From Christensenella timonensis (GTDB lineage Bacteria; Bacillota; Clostridia; Christensenellales; Christensenellaceae), in the NCBI RefSeq assembly GCF_900087015.1, contig NZ_FLKP01000001.1:124001-188000 (forward strand): DNA of 64,000 nucleotides. Direction: 5' to 3'. The notes beneath the pieces are model-generated. The model was not told where the DNA came from and searched no databases. It saw only the letters and a program-made list of their open reading frames with translations. Shown piece by piece: positions 40,714 through 49,916 of this stretch. Within the stretch, counting starts at the first letter, position 1. Each line of letters begins with the position of its first letter. The translations under genes and the position numbers were made by a program.

Positions 40714-41856
40714 CTATTTCCGCGTGAACCGCCGCAGCAGCTCCGCGCCTTTTTTGATCTCCGCGGCGGCAGTCCGCACATCCTCTTCCGTCGTAAACGG
40801 TGAAAAGCTGATGCGGATCGCCCCTTCCGCTTCCTCTTCGCTTAGGGAAAGTGCTTTTGCGATCCTGCTCTTTCCCTTTTTGGAGGAGCAGGCAGACCCT
40901 GTCGAAATACAGATCCCCCGCTGTTCCAATGTATGAAGCAGCGTCTCGCCGCGCACGCCCAGCACAGACAGGTTGACGATATGCCCGCATGAGCGTTCCT
41001 GGTCCTCCGGCGTAAGCAGCACAGTATCCCCGATCGCCCGGCAGGCTTCTAAAAATACCGCTTTGATGTGCGCCATATACCTATCATCCACTTCTTCCAT
41101 AAAGTAAGAAACAGCCGCTGCAAACGAAAAAATGCCCAGCGTATTCTGTGTCCCGCTGCGCAGGCCGCCTTCCTGCCCGCCGCCCAGGATATATGGCTTA
41201 AGCGGCGTATTTCCCAGATAAAACACCGCGCCCGTTCCCTTGTGCGCGTGCAGCTTGTGCGCGCTCACCGTATAATAATCGATATTAGCCGTATTGGTGA
41301 GGCGTTCTTTGCAATACGCCTGTACGCCGTCCGCATGGAACATCGCCTGTGGGTTTTTCGCCTTCACTACAGCCGCGATCTTTTCGATATCGTTTTTTGC
41401 GCCCGTTTCGTTGTTGACATGCATCACGCTGACAAGCGCCGTATTTTCGTCGACAGCCTGCCCCACCTGCTCCGGCGTGACCAGGCCATGCTTGTCCGGC
41501 TTCAAAAACGCAACGGGATATCCCTGCTCCGCCAGGTATTTGAAACTTTCCTCAACGCACGGATGCTCTGCGCCGCCGCACACATAATTCATGTTCTTCT
41601 TTTGGCGTGCGCCGCGCAAAATGACCATATTTGCGCTTTCCGACCCGCAGCTCGTGAATACGCATTTATGACCGGCAGCACCAAATGCACGCAGCAGCGT
41701 CTTTTTTGCTTCCTCCACCTTTTTTAGCACATGCGTTGCGCCTGCATACAGTGCCGACGGGTTTTGCCATAAATCCCGCGCATATTCGGTATAAACATCA
41801 TTGCATCTTGCGAGCGGCTGTGTCGTCGCCGCATTGTCCAAATAGATTTTCTGCAT
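40714..41856 (-). CDS. Cysteine desulfurase (NifS/IscS family), ThiI partner
   Basis: 380 residues from ATG 41856. PLP enzyme that takes sulfur from cysteine as an enzyme persulfide. The PLP lysine is in YYTVSAHKLHAHKGTGAVF. The N-terminus is YLDNAATTQPL, and the active-site Cys loop is GICISTGSACSSKKGKS. It precedes thiI by 13 bp, so it is probably the dedicated NifZ-like donor for tRNA thiolation. TATAAT lies only seven bases before the ATG and no ribosome site is visible, so the mRNA seems leaderless. Confidence 0.92.
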   Translation of the reverse strand: MQKIYLDNAATTQPLARCNDVYTEYARDLWQNPSALYAGATHVLKKVEEAKKTLLRAFGAAGHKCVFTSCGSESANMVILRGARQKKNMNYVCGGAEHPCVEESFKYLAEQGYPVAFLKPDKHGLVTPEQVGQAVDENTALVSVMHVNNETGAKNDIEKIAAVVKAKNPQAMFHADGVQAYCKERLTNTANIDYYTVSAHKLHAHKGTGAVFYLGNTPLKPYILGGGQEGGLRSGTQNTLGIFSFAAAVSYFMEEVDDRYMAHIKAVFLEACRAIGDTVLLTPEDQERSCGHIVNLSVLGVRGETLLHTLEQRGICISTGSACSSKKGKSRIAKALSLSEEEAEGAIRISFSPFTTEEDVRTAAAEIKKGAELLRRFTRK

Positions 41857-41863
41857 AGACCGT

Positions 41864-41872
41864 ATTATACCA
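41864..41872 (-). promoter_or_regulatory. Leaderless promoter of the desulfurase-thiI operon
   Basis: Minus-strand TGG-TATAAT (41872-41864), seven bases before ATG 41856. Confidence 0.62.
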
Positions 41873-41899
41873 TATTTCCTGTAAAGAATCACGGCGGCC

Positions 41900-41934
41900 A
41901 AACAAAAAACGCGGCTTGGCCGCGTTTTTTGTTT
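41900..41934. terminator. Bidirectional-looking terminator
   Basis: Perfect 16-bp arms AAACAAAAAACGCGGC / GCCGCGTTTTTTGTTT with a 3-nt loop. It lies downstream of the htrA stop on the minus strand. Confidence 0.88.
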
Positions 41935-41959
41935 CATATGTATCCCTGAATGTTTTTGC

Positions 41960-43435
41960 TTACGGAAGCTCCGGGAAAAGCTGGTTGTTATCCCCGCTTT
42001 CCTGGCTTTGCGCCGCCGAAGACGTATCCATTTCGTTCAGGTCTTCCAGCGTCATCGTTACCGTATATTCCTTGCCTTCCCGCCATACCGTAGCGGATAT
42101 CGTATCCCCGATATTCTTTCCGTCGAAAGACGGCATTTTGTCCGCCGCCTGAAGGTCTACGCCGTCGATCTCGGTGATTACGTCGTTCTGCCTAAGGCCA
42201 GCCTTTTCCGCAGGCCCGCCCGGCGTCACATCCGCTACCAGCGCGCCCTGCGGCGTCTGCCACAGGCTTGCATCCACCTCAGAAATCATCGTGTACGAAA
42301 GACCGATGCCCGGACGCGGGATGCTGCCGTTCTCGATCAGCTGCTGTGCGATATCGATCGCCTTGTTAATGGGGATCGCATAGCCGATGCCTTCGGAGGA
42401 TAACGCATTTCCGCTGGAATCATAACCTGCATAGAACTGCTTTGCCGTTGTCATGCCGATCACATTGCCCTTGGAATCGAGCAGCGGGCCGCCCGAGTCG
42501 CCCGGATTCACTGCCGCATCCGTCTGGATCACATTCAACGTAATGCCGTTGATGCTGATCGTCTTGCTCACGTTGCTGACATAGCCGACCGTCACCGTAT
42601 TGTTGAACGTATCGCCATGTACATTACCGATCACTACGGAAAGCTCTCCGACCTTGAGTTCGTCGCTGTTACCGAGGGGCGCTGCCGGCAGGTTGAGCCC
42701 GTCTACCTTGAGCACTGCCACATCAGACGCGGCATCCTTGCCTACGACCTCCGCCACATGCTCCTGGTTGTCGGAGGTTTTCACCTTGACCAGGTTCCCC
42801 TCCTCCACCACATGGTTGTTGGTCAGGATATACCCGTCGCCCGAGATCAAAAAGCCTGTTCCCGCGCTGACCGCCTGTTCCACAGGCTCCTGCCCCGATA
42901 CCAGTTGCTTATTGTACGTTGTGATGCCCACCACGCTGTCTTTCATCGCTTCCGCAATATCCACGACCGGGTTCGCAGAATCTTTGATATCCGCGGATTC
43001 CCCGCCGAGCTCCGGCGCTTCTTTCTGGCTGTTTTCCTGCTGTTGCTGCTCCGTCTCCTGGCTCGGGAGCGTGGGCAGCATGCCGTTTCCGCCGTTTATG
43101 ACCGGCCCGATGACAAAGGCCATCAGCAAGCAGCCAACGAGGATCCCCGCTACGGCCACCGCTGTGATGATCCCGCCGATCCCATGCCTTTTTGTCTTTT
43201 CCCGCTTCTTTTTGGGCGGCTTAGGCTGCTGGTCATAGTTATAGCTGTCATCATATACCGGCGACTGCTGTGGCTGCTGCGGCGCCTGGTATGGCTGCTG
43301 CGGCTGTGGCTCCTGCCCATACTGCGGCACGGTATTCTGCACCTCCGGCTGCGGTTGCTGCGGTTTGGGCGTACCGCCTTGCCCCTGCGGCCCTTCGCCG
43401 TTTCCGTTCATATTCTGAAACCCATTCTCATCCAT
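41960..43435 (-). CDS. HtrA/DegP-like membrane serine protease
   Basis: 491 residues. A Pro/Gln-rich cytoplasmic tail (residues 1-75) and a basic stretch precede one membrane helix (about 86-112) and a Gln-rich linker. The trypsin-like domain has His208 (LTNNHVV), Asp238 (ASDVAVLKV) and Ser314 (NPGDSGGPLLD), a full triad. One PDZ domain follows (TPGGPAEKAGLRQNDVITEI). The active site faces outside, where such proteases degrade misfolded proteins. The oxyanion-loop segment GNVHGDTFNNTVTVG differs from the usual GNPxG. Single gene. Confidence 0.93.
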   Translation of the reverse strand: MDENGFQNMNGNGEGPQGQGGTPKPQQPQPEVQNTVPQYGQEPQPQQPYQAPQQPQQSPVYDDSYNYDQQPKPPKKKREKTKRHGIGGIITAVAVAGILVGCLLMAFVIGPVINGGNGMLPTLPSQETEQQQQENSQKEAPELGGESADIKDSANPVVDIAEAMKDSVVGITTYNKQLVSGQEPVEQAVSAGTGFLISGDGYILTNNHVVEEGNLVKVKTSDNQEHVAEVVGKDAASDVAVLKVDGLNLPAAPLGNSDELKVGELSVVIGNVHGDTFNNTVTVGYVSNVSKTISINGITLNVIQTDAAVNPGDSGGPLLDSKGNVIGMTTAKQFYAGYDSSGNALSSEGIGYAIPINKAIDIAQQLIENGSIPRPGIGLSYTMISEVDASLWQTPQGALVADVTPGGPAEKAGLRQNDVITEIDGVDLQAADKMPSFDGKNIGDTISATVWREGKEYTVTMTLEDLNEMDTSSAAQSQESGDNNQLFPELP

Positions 43436-43558
43436 ATAATATGTTCCTCCTGTTATGTCAAACCTGACCGGTTTATTTTAACTATCCTCATCTTACACGC
43501 GTTTTGTGAAAAAGGTGTGAACAAACCTTTAAAAAATCTTGTATATATCAGTGATCCC

Positions 43559-44572
43559 TTACATCAGAGGGACATGATGTGTTATTGCGCTTGCTGCTGT
43601 CCGTTTCTCTTCGGTACCTTTTTGTATTGCCACTGCCTGGGCAGGGTTATTGACCATGATCTGGCGCATATATCCTCCCAGGCCGCGCTGCTGCATATAT
43701 ACCGTGAACTCTTTCAGCAGGTAATCGAGCCCCATATCCGCTCCGTATGCGCGCAAACGCTTGTTTGTCGTATCGAGCGAAAACAGCATCCGGCCTGCAT
43801 AGCCCGCTTCGATCATGCCTTGGATCAATTTGAATTCCTTTTCATTGTCGTGATATTTCAAGCGGTTGATCGTATCGTATTCCATCCACGCGCCGGACTG
43901 CGCCACTTCCCGGTGATACCCGATGTCGTAGCGCGCCCGGTCAAGATGGCAGGCGATCAGCCTGTTAGCCGGGATATTGTATTGGCCAAGGTATTCGATC
44001 AACGCAAGCGCATCCGCGTCTTTATCAAAATGGGCAAGCACAGGCGCTCCCGTTTTGGCCGCCGCCGCTGCCGCCGCTGCAAAAAGCTTTTCATACGCCG
44101 CGTTCGTCCGGACTCCGTTCTTTTCGACCGCTACTTTTATGACGCCCGCACGCGCCTCCAGGCGTTTTTTTTCGTCCCGGCCTGAGGGCAGCATCCCATC
44201 TGTCACTTCGCTTGTAAAAAGCCCGGCAAGGGTTTCTTCTTTCTCGCGGAAAATAAAGCTGTCCTCATAATAAAAATTTTGTTTATGGAAGCCTGTACAC
44301 GCGATAATGGATACGCCTGTCGCATAAGACGCTTCCGCCATGGCCCCGGCCATCCGCCCGCTTCCTACGGGCTGGGCGTCTACGATCGCGCCTCCTCCCG
44401 CCGCCTTGTAAGCGTTCAATTCCTCGATCGAACGGTCAAAGTCGTCCATACACAGCGCCGTGTCGATCTCATAAGGCTTTCCCTTTTGCAGAAAAAGGTG
44501 TTCATGGGTCTGGCACCACCCGAGCTCTTCAACAGGTATATCCCCTGTCACGGTACGAATCCTACGTTGCAT
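43559..44572 (-). CDS. Phosphotriesterase-family amidohydrolase
   Basis: 337 residues. Amidohydrolase fold with two-metal site: THEHLF (HxH), Lys in AGVIKVAVEK, His in VLAHFDKDAD and IACHLDR, and Asp in LFSLDTTNKRL. The PTE family includes lactonases and phosphotriesterase-like esterases; the substrate cannot be told. A run of seven to eight alanines (LFAAAAAAAAK) lies at the surface helix before the third ligand. It begins 16 bp after the histidine kinase and is probably co-transcribed with it. Confidence 0.85.
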   Translation of the reverse strand: MQRRIRTVTGDIPVEELGWCQTHEHLFLQKGKPYEIDTALCMDDFDRSIEELNAYKAAGGGAIVDAQPVGSGRMAGAMAEASYATGVSIIACTGFHKQNFYYEDSFIFREKEETLAGLFTSEVTDGMLPSGRDEKKRLEARAGVIKVAVEKNGVRTNAAYEKLFAAAAAAAAKTGAPVLAHFDKDADALALIEYLGQYNIPANRLIACHLDRARYDIGYHREVAQSGAWMEYDTINRLKYHDNEKEFKLIQGMIEAGYAGRMLFSLDTTNKRLRAYGADMGLDYLLKEFTVYMQQRGLGGYMRQIMVNNPAQAVAIQKGTEEKRTAASAITHHVPLM

Positions 44573-44588
44573 ACTGGCATTCCCTTTC

Positions 44589-46010
44589 CTATGCTTTTTT
44601 CAGGGTAAAGGTGAAAGTCGTCCCGCTTTGTTCATCCGACGTCACCCATATTTTCTGCCCGTGTTCTTTCAAAATATTCTTAACGATGGAAAGGCCGATA
44701 CCCGTCCCCTCCTTGGTACGCGAATGTGATTTGTCGATCTTATAAAAGCGGTCGAACAGATACGGCAGGTCTTCCCTGGGGATCACATCCCCTGAATTTG
44801 TGATATTGACAAATACGCTCGCCTGCGTGGACGTGGTGGATATCTTCAGTTCCCCGCCCACGTTTACGAATTTGATCGCGTTTTCAATGATATTGTGCAA
44901 TACCTGCTTTAAGCGGTTCTCATCCGCATAAACATACTGCTTCTCTTCCGGCAGCTCCACAAAGACCTCCAGCTTTTTCGCTTCGATCTTGCTTTCAAAC
45001 GTGATGAGCGTGCGGCGCAGCAGCTCGCTCAATTCCACCTTCTCGATCTGCATGGGGAATTGCCCGGATTCGATCTTTGCCAGATCGAGCATATCGCTGA
45101 TCAGGAATCCCAGACGTTTTGTCTCGTCGAGCACTACGCCCAGGTAATGTTCCGCCTCTTCCCGCGGGATCGTCCCGTCGATCACGCCCTGCAGCAAGCC
45201 CTGTATGGAAGTGAGCGGGCTCCGCAGCTCGTGCGACACATTGGCCACTAGGCTTTCACGCGTCGCCTCGTATTTCTTGAGCTCGCGCGCCACGCTGTTG
45301 AACGTGTCCGCAAGCTGGCCGATCTCGTCTTTAGAGGAAACGTCCAACCGGATATCAAAGTGTCCCTTTGCCAGCTGTTTGGCTCCCGTATTGACCACAG
45401 ACAGCGGCCGCAGCATCGATTTGGAGAACAGGTATGTGAGGATGATCCCCAGCGCGGCAGAGATACACGCCGCCAAAACGATCTGGCGGTACATTGCCAT
45501 CAGCGATGCTTCCAGCTCGTTGATCTTTTTATGTACGAACACATACCCCGTCACAGTCCCGTCCGACAGCACCGGCGTTGCTACCGTGATCACCGGGGTA
45601 TTGAAAAAATTCGATTCTTCGGTAACGACCTTGACCGCGTTCCCCTTTTGCAGCTCGACAAACATGTCCTTAAAGTACATCTGTATTTCTTCCTTGGTCA
45701 CGCTCGTCTGCCCGCTCGGGTCAGCCGCCGTCCAGACCGTTCCGTCGCTGTCCACGATCCAGATCACGTCCTTGTTCGTTTCCGCCTTCACAAGGATCTG
45801 CGCCGCCATCTGGTTGAAGGTCATGTAATTGCTCCTGTAAAAAGAAAGCAGGGTCTCCACATCGCCTGCAATGCCCAGCATCTGCTGTTCACTGTCGTCA
45901 AGATAGGCGTTGCGTACGACCCAGCTCATCATAATTCCGGATATAAACAAAGAGACCATGATAATGGCCATGAAAAGCAGCATGATTTTCCCAAAAATCG
46001 TTTTGATCAT
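44589..46010 (-). CDS. Sensor histidine kinase (VicK/PhoR-like)
   Basis: 473 residues. An extracellular sensor of about 130 residues lies between two membrane helices (about 8-30 and 165-185). The sensor has the dCache/PAS-like segment DVIWIVDSDGTVWTA. HAMP is MLRPLSVVNTGAKQLAKGHF. The His box is SLVANVSHELRSPLTSIQGL, and the ATPase motifs include NIIENAIKFVNVGG and GTGIGLSIVKNIL. No PAS domain lies inside the cytoplasmic part. Its regulator lies upstream but a terminator hairpin separates them. Confidence 0.93.
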   Translation of the reverse strand: MIKTIFGKIMLLFMAIIMVSLFISGIMMSWVVRNAYLDDSEQQMLGIAGDVETLLSFYRSNYMTFNQMAAQILVKAETNKDVIWIVDSDGTVWTAADPSGQTSVTKEEIQMYFKDMFVELQKGNAVKVVTEESNFFNTPVITVATPVLSDGTVTGYVFVHKKINELEASLMAMYRQIVLAACISAALGIILTYLFSKSMLRPLSVVNTGAKQLAKGHFDIRLDVSSKDEIGQLADTFNSVARELKKYEATRESLVANVSHELRSPLTSIQGLLQGVIDGTIPREEAEHYLGVVLDETKRLGFLISDMLDLAKIESGQFPMQIEKVELSELLRRTLITFESKIEAKKLEVFVELPEEKQYVYADENRLKQVLHNIIENAIKFVNVGGELKISTTSTQASVFVNITNSGDVIPREDLPYLFDRFYKIDKSHSRTKEGTGIGLSIVKNILKEHGQKIWVTSDEQSGTTFTFTLKKA

Positions 46011-46091
46011 TCGCTTATCCCTTGTTCTTCCTGTCTTTTATTATAATGCCTTTTTCCTGCGGATATGTAAACAAAAAATGAAATATTTCAA

Positions 46092-46116
46092 AAAACAGGC
46101 CAATACGGCCTGTTTT
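46092..46116 (-). terminator. Terminator-like hairpin between regulator and kinase
   Basis: AAAACAGGCC / GGCCTGTTTT with a 5-nt loop, followed on the minus strand by a T run. It lies after the response regulator stop and before the kinase start, so kinase expression may depend on read-through or a second promoter. Confidence 0.75.
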
Positions 46117-46134
46117 CGCGCTTCCATCTATCCA

Positions 46135-46809
46135 CTAAACTTCAAATTTATAGCCTACGCCCCATACCGTCTTGATCTGCCACGGCTCATTGTCGTCAAA
46201 CTTTTCACGCAGGCGTTTGATGTGCACGTCCACCGTGCGCGAATCGCCGAAATACTCAAACCCCCACACCTGCTCCAATAGCTGGTCGCGCGTAAACACC
46301 TTGTTGGGGCGCGCCGCCAAAAAGTGCAGCAGCTCGATCTCCTTGGGGGGCATTTGCAGTTCCTTGCCGCGATAGATCACCTGGTAATTCTGGATATCGA
46401 TCTTCAGGTCGGTATATTCCAGCACATCCGTCTTTTCTTCCTGCGTGCTGCGCCGGATGACCGCCTTCACACGCGCCACAAGCTCTTTGGGGTCAAAGGG
46501 CTTGACCACATAATCGTCCGCCCCCAGCTCCAGGGAAAGCACCTTGTCAAAGGTGTCGCCTTTGGCAGTCAGCATGATCACCGGGATATTGCTCTTTTCC
46601 CGTATCTTTTTCATCGTTTCAATGCCGTCCTGCACAGGCATCATGATATCGAGCAGAACCAGGTCGTACGGCCTGCCCATAAATAAATCGAAGCCGATCG
46701 CCCCGTCCGCCGCCTCCGTTACTTCGTAGCCTTCCTTGCGCAGGTAAAGCTTTACAACTTCCCTGATATTTTTGTCGTCATCAATGATCAGAATATTCTG
46801 GTTTGCCAT
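46135..46809 (-). CDS. OmpR/PhoB-family response regulator
   Basis: 224 residues from ATG 46809. The receiver has ILIIDDDKNIREVV, the Asp in LVLLDIMMPVQDG and the Lys in DDYVVKPFDPKEL. The C-terminal winged helix contains MPPKEIELLHFLAARPNKVF and SRTVDVHIKRLREKF. It matches the sensor kinase downstream (44589-46010). An open frame extends upstream of 46809 without family sequence. Confidence 0.95.
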   Translation of the reverse strand: MANQNILIIDDDKNIREVVKLYLRKEGYEVTEAADGAIGFDLFMGRPYDLVLLDIMMPVQDGIETMKKIREKSNIPVIMLTAKGDTFDKVLSLELGADDYVVKPFDPKELVARVKAVIRRSTQEEKTDVLEYTDLKIDIQNYQVIYRGKELQMPPKEIELLHFLAARPNKVFTRDQLLEQVWGFEYFGDSRTVDVHIKRLREKFDDNEPWQIKTVWGVGYKFEV

Positions 46810-47003
46810 TCCTGGTTTGCGCTCCTTCCGCGTCGCAACACGCCTTTTGCTCAATTTCGTCCATTCGCCAAAATTTTCACATGTTAGGCGGCCGCTCCTT
46901 TTCCCGCAAAAACCCACTTTGTTGGCTTTTGCGAGAGCCCTTTTTTCCTTGCTGCCCTATTCTTGATTTCGTCCTCACGGCCGTAGCAAGCAAGTGCATA
47001 TCT

Positions 47004-47477
47004 TCACGGTATCTCCACTACCTTGATTCCGTTTTTTCTCAGCAGCGCGCACGTCACGCCGCAGCCAAAAACGGCCCTGCCGCTAAAACTGCCATCATAT
47101 ATTTCAGACACGCCGCAACTCGGGCTCATTGCCTTGAGCCATACTTCTGTTATACCATTTTCCAAGACAAAATCAAACAACTTTTGCGCGCCGCGCAAAA
47201 AACCATCCGTAATATCTTCTCCTTTTTTATTATAAACCCTCGCCTCCCCGTTTAAAACGTCAAAACCGTCGCCCCCGCGAATTTCGGCCGGGGGACGGGG
47301 CGAGGAAAAACCTGCCAGGATTTCCGGGCACAAGGCCACTGCCTTTTTTTCAAGCACGAGGCGCAGCGCCCCCGCGTCGGTTTTCGCCTGTCCGTCATAG
47401 CGGCAGGCAACGCCTGCCAGGCACGCACTGACTACAATGGACGCTTCTTTCCTGTCTTCATCACATATGATCGGCAT
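47004..47477 (-). CDS. DUF523 protein
   Basis: 157 residues. DUF523 pattern: VVSACLAGVACRYDGQAK, then ALCPEILAGFSSPRPPAEI and LKAMSPSCGVSEIYDG with conserved Cys residues, suggesting a metal or cluster site. Members are often fused to DUF1722 domains and are of unknown function. It starts 11 bp after mutS2 and is probably co-transcribed with it. The gap 46810-47003 holds no gene I can support. Confidence 0.85.
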   Translation of the reverse strand: MPIICDEDRKEASIVVSACLAGVACRYDGQAKTDAGALRLVLEKKAVALCPEILAGFSSPRPPAEIRGGDGFDVLNGEARVYNKKGEDITDGFLRGAQKLFDFVLENGITEVWLKAMSPSCGVSEIYDGSFSGRAVFGCGVTCALLRKNGIKVVEIP

Positions 47478-47488
47478 ACGCAGCCTCC

Positions 47489-49834
47489 CTATTTCAGCGT
47501 CACGACCGTCACGCCAATATCGCCCTCGCCGTATTTGCCCGGCCGGAAACTCTGCACATGCGGGTGCGTGCGCAGGTATTCCTGTACGCCGCGGCGCAAT
47601 GCGCCTGTTCCACGCCCGTGGATCACCGTTACTTCACCAAGTCCTGCAAGAAAGGCGTCGTCTAAATATTTATCCAGAATGATCAGCGAATCGTCCACCG
47701 CCTGTCCGTGCAGGTCGATTTCCATCGGCACCTGCCGCCGCGCATCAAGCTCTACGCGCGAAGTACGCACACCCTTTTTGGGTGCTTCTTCCTGCCCCGG
47801 CCCCAGCTCGCTCACGGGCAAGTCCACCTTGAGGATCCCTGCCTGCAAGCGCACGATCCCCTTTGCATTTGGCGCCTTTAACACCGTTGCCGGTGCGTCC
47901 ATGGAAAGGATCGTTACCGTATCCCCCACATGGATGTCCTCTGCCGTGAGGTTTTTGGTTTTCTTCTGCTGCTTTTTATGCTGCTCGATCGCCTGTTTTT
48001 TGCCGGACAGCCTGTCCCGCACTTTCTTGGTATTCACCGTGCGGCTCGCTTCGTCCTGCTTGCCCAGACGTTTCGCCTCCGCGATCGCATCCTCCGCCGT
48101 TTCCTTGGCGTCGTCTAATATCTCGATTGCCTTTTCGTTGGCCTTGGCAAGGATCTGCTTGCGTTTTTCCGCCGCCTTTTGCGCTGTCTGCTCCGCTTTC
48201 CTGCGCTCGTCCTTTGCTGCTGCCAGCGCTTCCTTGGCTTCCTTTTGCATTTTGCGCGCACGTTTTTCCGCCTGCTCCGCCGCCTCGACCAGCCTGCCGT
48301 ATTCCAAATGCTCCGCGTTCATGTAGCCCTGCGCCGCACAGATCACATGCTTCGGCAGCCCCAGGCGCTGCGAAATCAGGATCGCGTTGGAATGTCCTGC
48401 AACGCCCATCATCAGGCGGTAGGTAGGCGTCAGCGTCGCCGCGTCAAATTCCATGCTCGCGTTCTCAAACCCTTCATGTTCGTTGGCAAATGCCTTGAGT
48501 TCGCCGATATGCGTCGTCGCCACTACCATGCTTCCCTTTTGCATGAGCTCTGTTAAGATCGCCTGCGCAAGTGCGCTGCCCTCCTGCGGGTCTGTGCCCG
48601 CGCCCAACTCGTCCAGCAAAACCAGAGAGCGGCCTGCCGCGTGCTTCAAGGCAAAAATAATGCTTTTCATATGCGCCGAAAAGGTAGAAAGGGATTGCTC
48701 TATGCTTTGCTCGTCCCCAATATCCGCGAACACCCCGTCAAACACAGGCAGCTTCACCGGGGATTTCGCCGGGATCAGCAGGCCCGACTGCGCCATGATC
48801 GCAAAAAGGCCGATCAGCTTGAGCGTCACCGTCTTCCCACCCGTGTTCGGCCCGGTGATCACCAGCGAGCGTATCCCGCCCGCAAGCTTGAGCGATACCG
48901 GAACGACTTTCTCCGCATCGATCAGCGGATGGCGTCCTGCGTTGATGGATATCTCGCCCTCTTCGTTAAAAGTAACGGGCGAAGCCTTCATGGCAAGCCC
49001 CAAAGCCGCCTTTGCGAACAGCAGGTCAAGCTCGGTCAGGATCTCCACGTCTGCGCGCAGCTCCTCGCGGTATACGTTCAGCCCTGCCGTCAGGCCTGCC
49101 AAAATACGCGCGATCTCCTTTTGTTCCGCGGCCTCCAACTCGCGTATACGGTTGTTTGCCTCCACAACGCTTGCCGGTTCGATGAATAGCGTCGCGCCGG
49201 ACGCGCTCTTTTCATGCACGATGCCCGAAACATTCGCCTTATATTCCGATTTCACCGGCACGACATACCTGCCGTTCCGCTGCGTAATGATCGCATCCTG
49301 CAAATATTTCGATTCCCCCTGCGAACGGATCATCGACTGCAGTTTTTCCTTGATAAATTCGTTTTCCTTGCGCATCTCCCTGCGCACACGCGCAAGTTCC
49401 GTGGACGCGCCGTCCGCGATCTCGTCGTCCGCGACGACGCAATCCTCTACGCGCTTGATCATCCCGTCGTCGTAAAACAATCCCTTTGCCAAAGCGGGGA
49501 TCATTTGCGCCGTCTCGTCCTTTGCCAGCGGCGCTGCCTGTTTCGCCGCCCGGAACACACTGGCCACGCGCAATATTTCGCCGCCCGAAAGGCTGGCGCC
49601 CGTTTTCATGCGCCGAAGCTCCGCGCCGATCGCGGCAAACGAACAGACCGGATAGCTCGGCCTTTTGATGAGCAGCGTTTCCGCCTCCATCGTCTGTGCC
49701 ATCAATATTCGCGCCGTTTCCCCCTCGCTTACCGGACGCAGCGCCCGCGCGGCTTGCGCGCCCGACTGCGAAACCGTGCGCTCCGCAAGCTTTTCCAATA
49801 TGCTGTTAAATTCCAAAGATTTCGGTATGTTCAT
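47489..49834 (-). CDS. mutS2: MutS2 (RqcU-type) ATPase/Smr endonuclease
   Basis: 781 residues, full length. The N-terminal clamp/lever helices are followed by the MutS-type ATPase: Walker A LVITGPNTGGKTVTLK, Walker B SLVLLDELGAGTDPQEG. A long coiled coil runs from about residue 515 to 625. The KOW-like part follows. The C-terminal Smr domain has EIDLHGQAVDDSL and VIHGRGTGALRRGVQEYL. MutS2 suppresses recombination and, in Bacillus, splits collided ribosomes. ATG 49834 follows TATAAT by only eight bases and has no ribosome site, so the transcript is probably leaderless. Confidence 0.95.
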   Translation of the reverse strand: MNIPKSLEFNSILEKLAERTVSQSGAQAARALRPVSEGETARILMAQTMEAETLLIKRPSYPVCSFAAIGAELRRMKTGASLSGGEILRVASVFRAAKQAAPLAKDETAQMIPALAKGLFYDDGMIKRVEDCVVADDEIADGASTELARVRREMRKENEFIKEKLQSMIRSQGESKYLQDAIITQRNGRYVVPVKSEYKANVSGIVHEKSASGATLFIEPASVVEANNRIRELEAAEQKEIARILAGLTAGLNVYREELRADVEILTELDLLFAKAALGLAMKASPVTFNEEGEISINAGRHPLIDAEKVVPVSLKLAGGIRSLVITGPNTGGKTVTLKLIGLFAIMAQSGLLIPAKSPVKLPVFDGVFADIGDEQSIEQSLSTFSAHMKSIIFALKHAAGRSLVLLDELGAGTDPQEGSALAQAILTELMQKGSMVVATTHIGELKAFANEHEGFENASMEFDAATLTPTYRLMMGVAGHSNAILISQRLGLPKHVICAAQGYMNAEHLEYGRLVEAAEQAEKRARKMQKEAKEALAAAKDERRKAEQTAQKAAEKRKQILAKANEKAIEILDDAKETAEDAIAEAKRLGKQDEASRTVNTKKVRDRLSGKKQAIEQHKKQQKKTKNLTAEDIHVGDTVTILSMDAPATVLKAPNAKGIVRLQAGILKVDLPVSELGPGQEEAPKKGVRTSRVELDARRQVPMEIDLHGQAVDDSLIILDKYLDDAFLAGLGEVTVIHGRGTGALRRGVQEYLRTHPHVQSFRPGKYGEGDIGVTVVTLK

Positions 49835-49842
49835 AATGCTTT

Positions 49843-49851
49843 ATTATACCA
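49843..49851 (-). promoter_or_regulatory. Leaderless promoter of mutS2
   Basis: Minus-strand TGG-TATAAT (49851-49843), eight bases before ATG 49834. Confidence 0.6.
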
Positions 49852-49876
49852 CAATTTCCAACGGTTTGTTATGTAC

Positions 49877-49906
49877 AAAAAAAGACCGCCCCGTTGGGGC
49901 GGCCCG
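49877..49906 (-). terminator. Terminator after zapA
   Basis: Minus strand: GGGCCGCCCC-AAC-GGGGCGGTC followed by seven T. It ends the pheS-pheT-zapA transcript. Confidence 0.9.
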
Positions 49907-49916
49907 AAAAGCTTTT

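Noticed and set aside
42617-44185. 522-codon plus-strand frame across htrA and the phosphotriesterase gene
   Set aside because: It crosses a promoter region and the 3' ends of two real minus-strand genes, with no recognisable domain, so it is a composition artefact.
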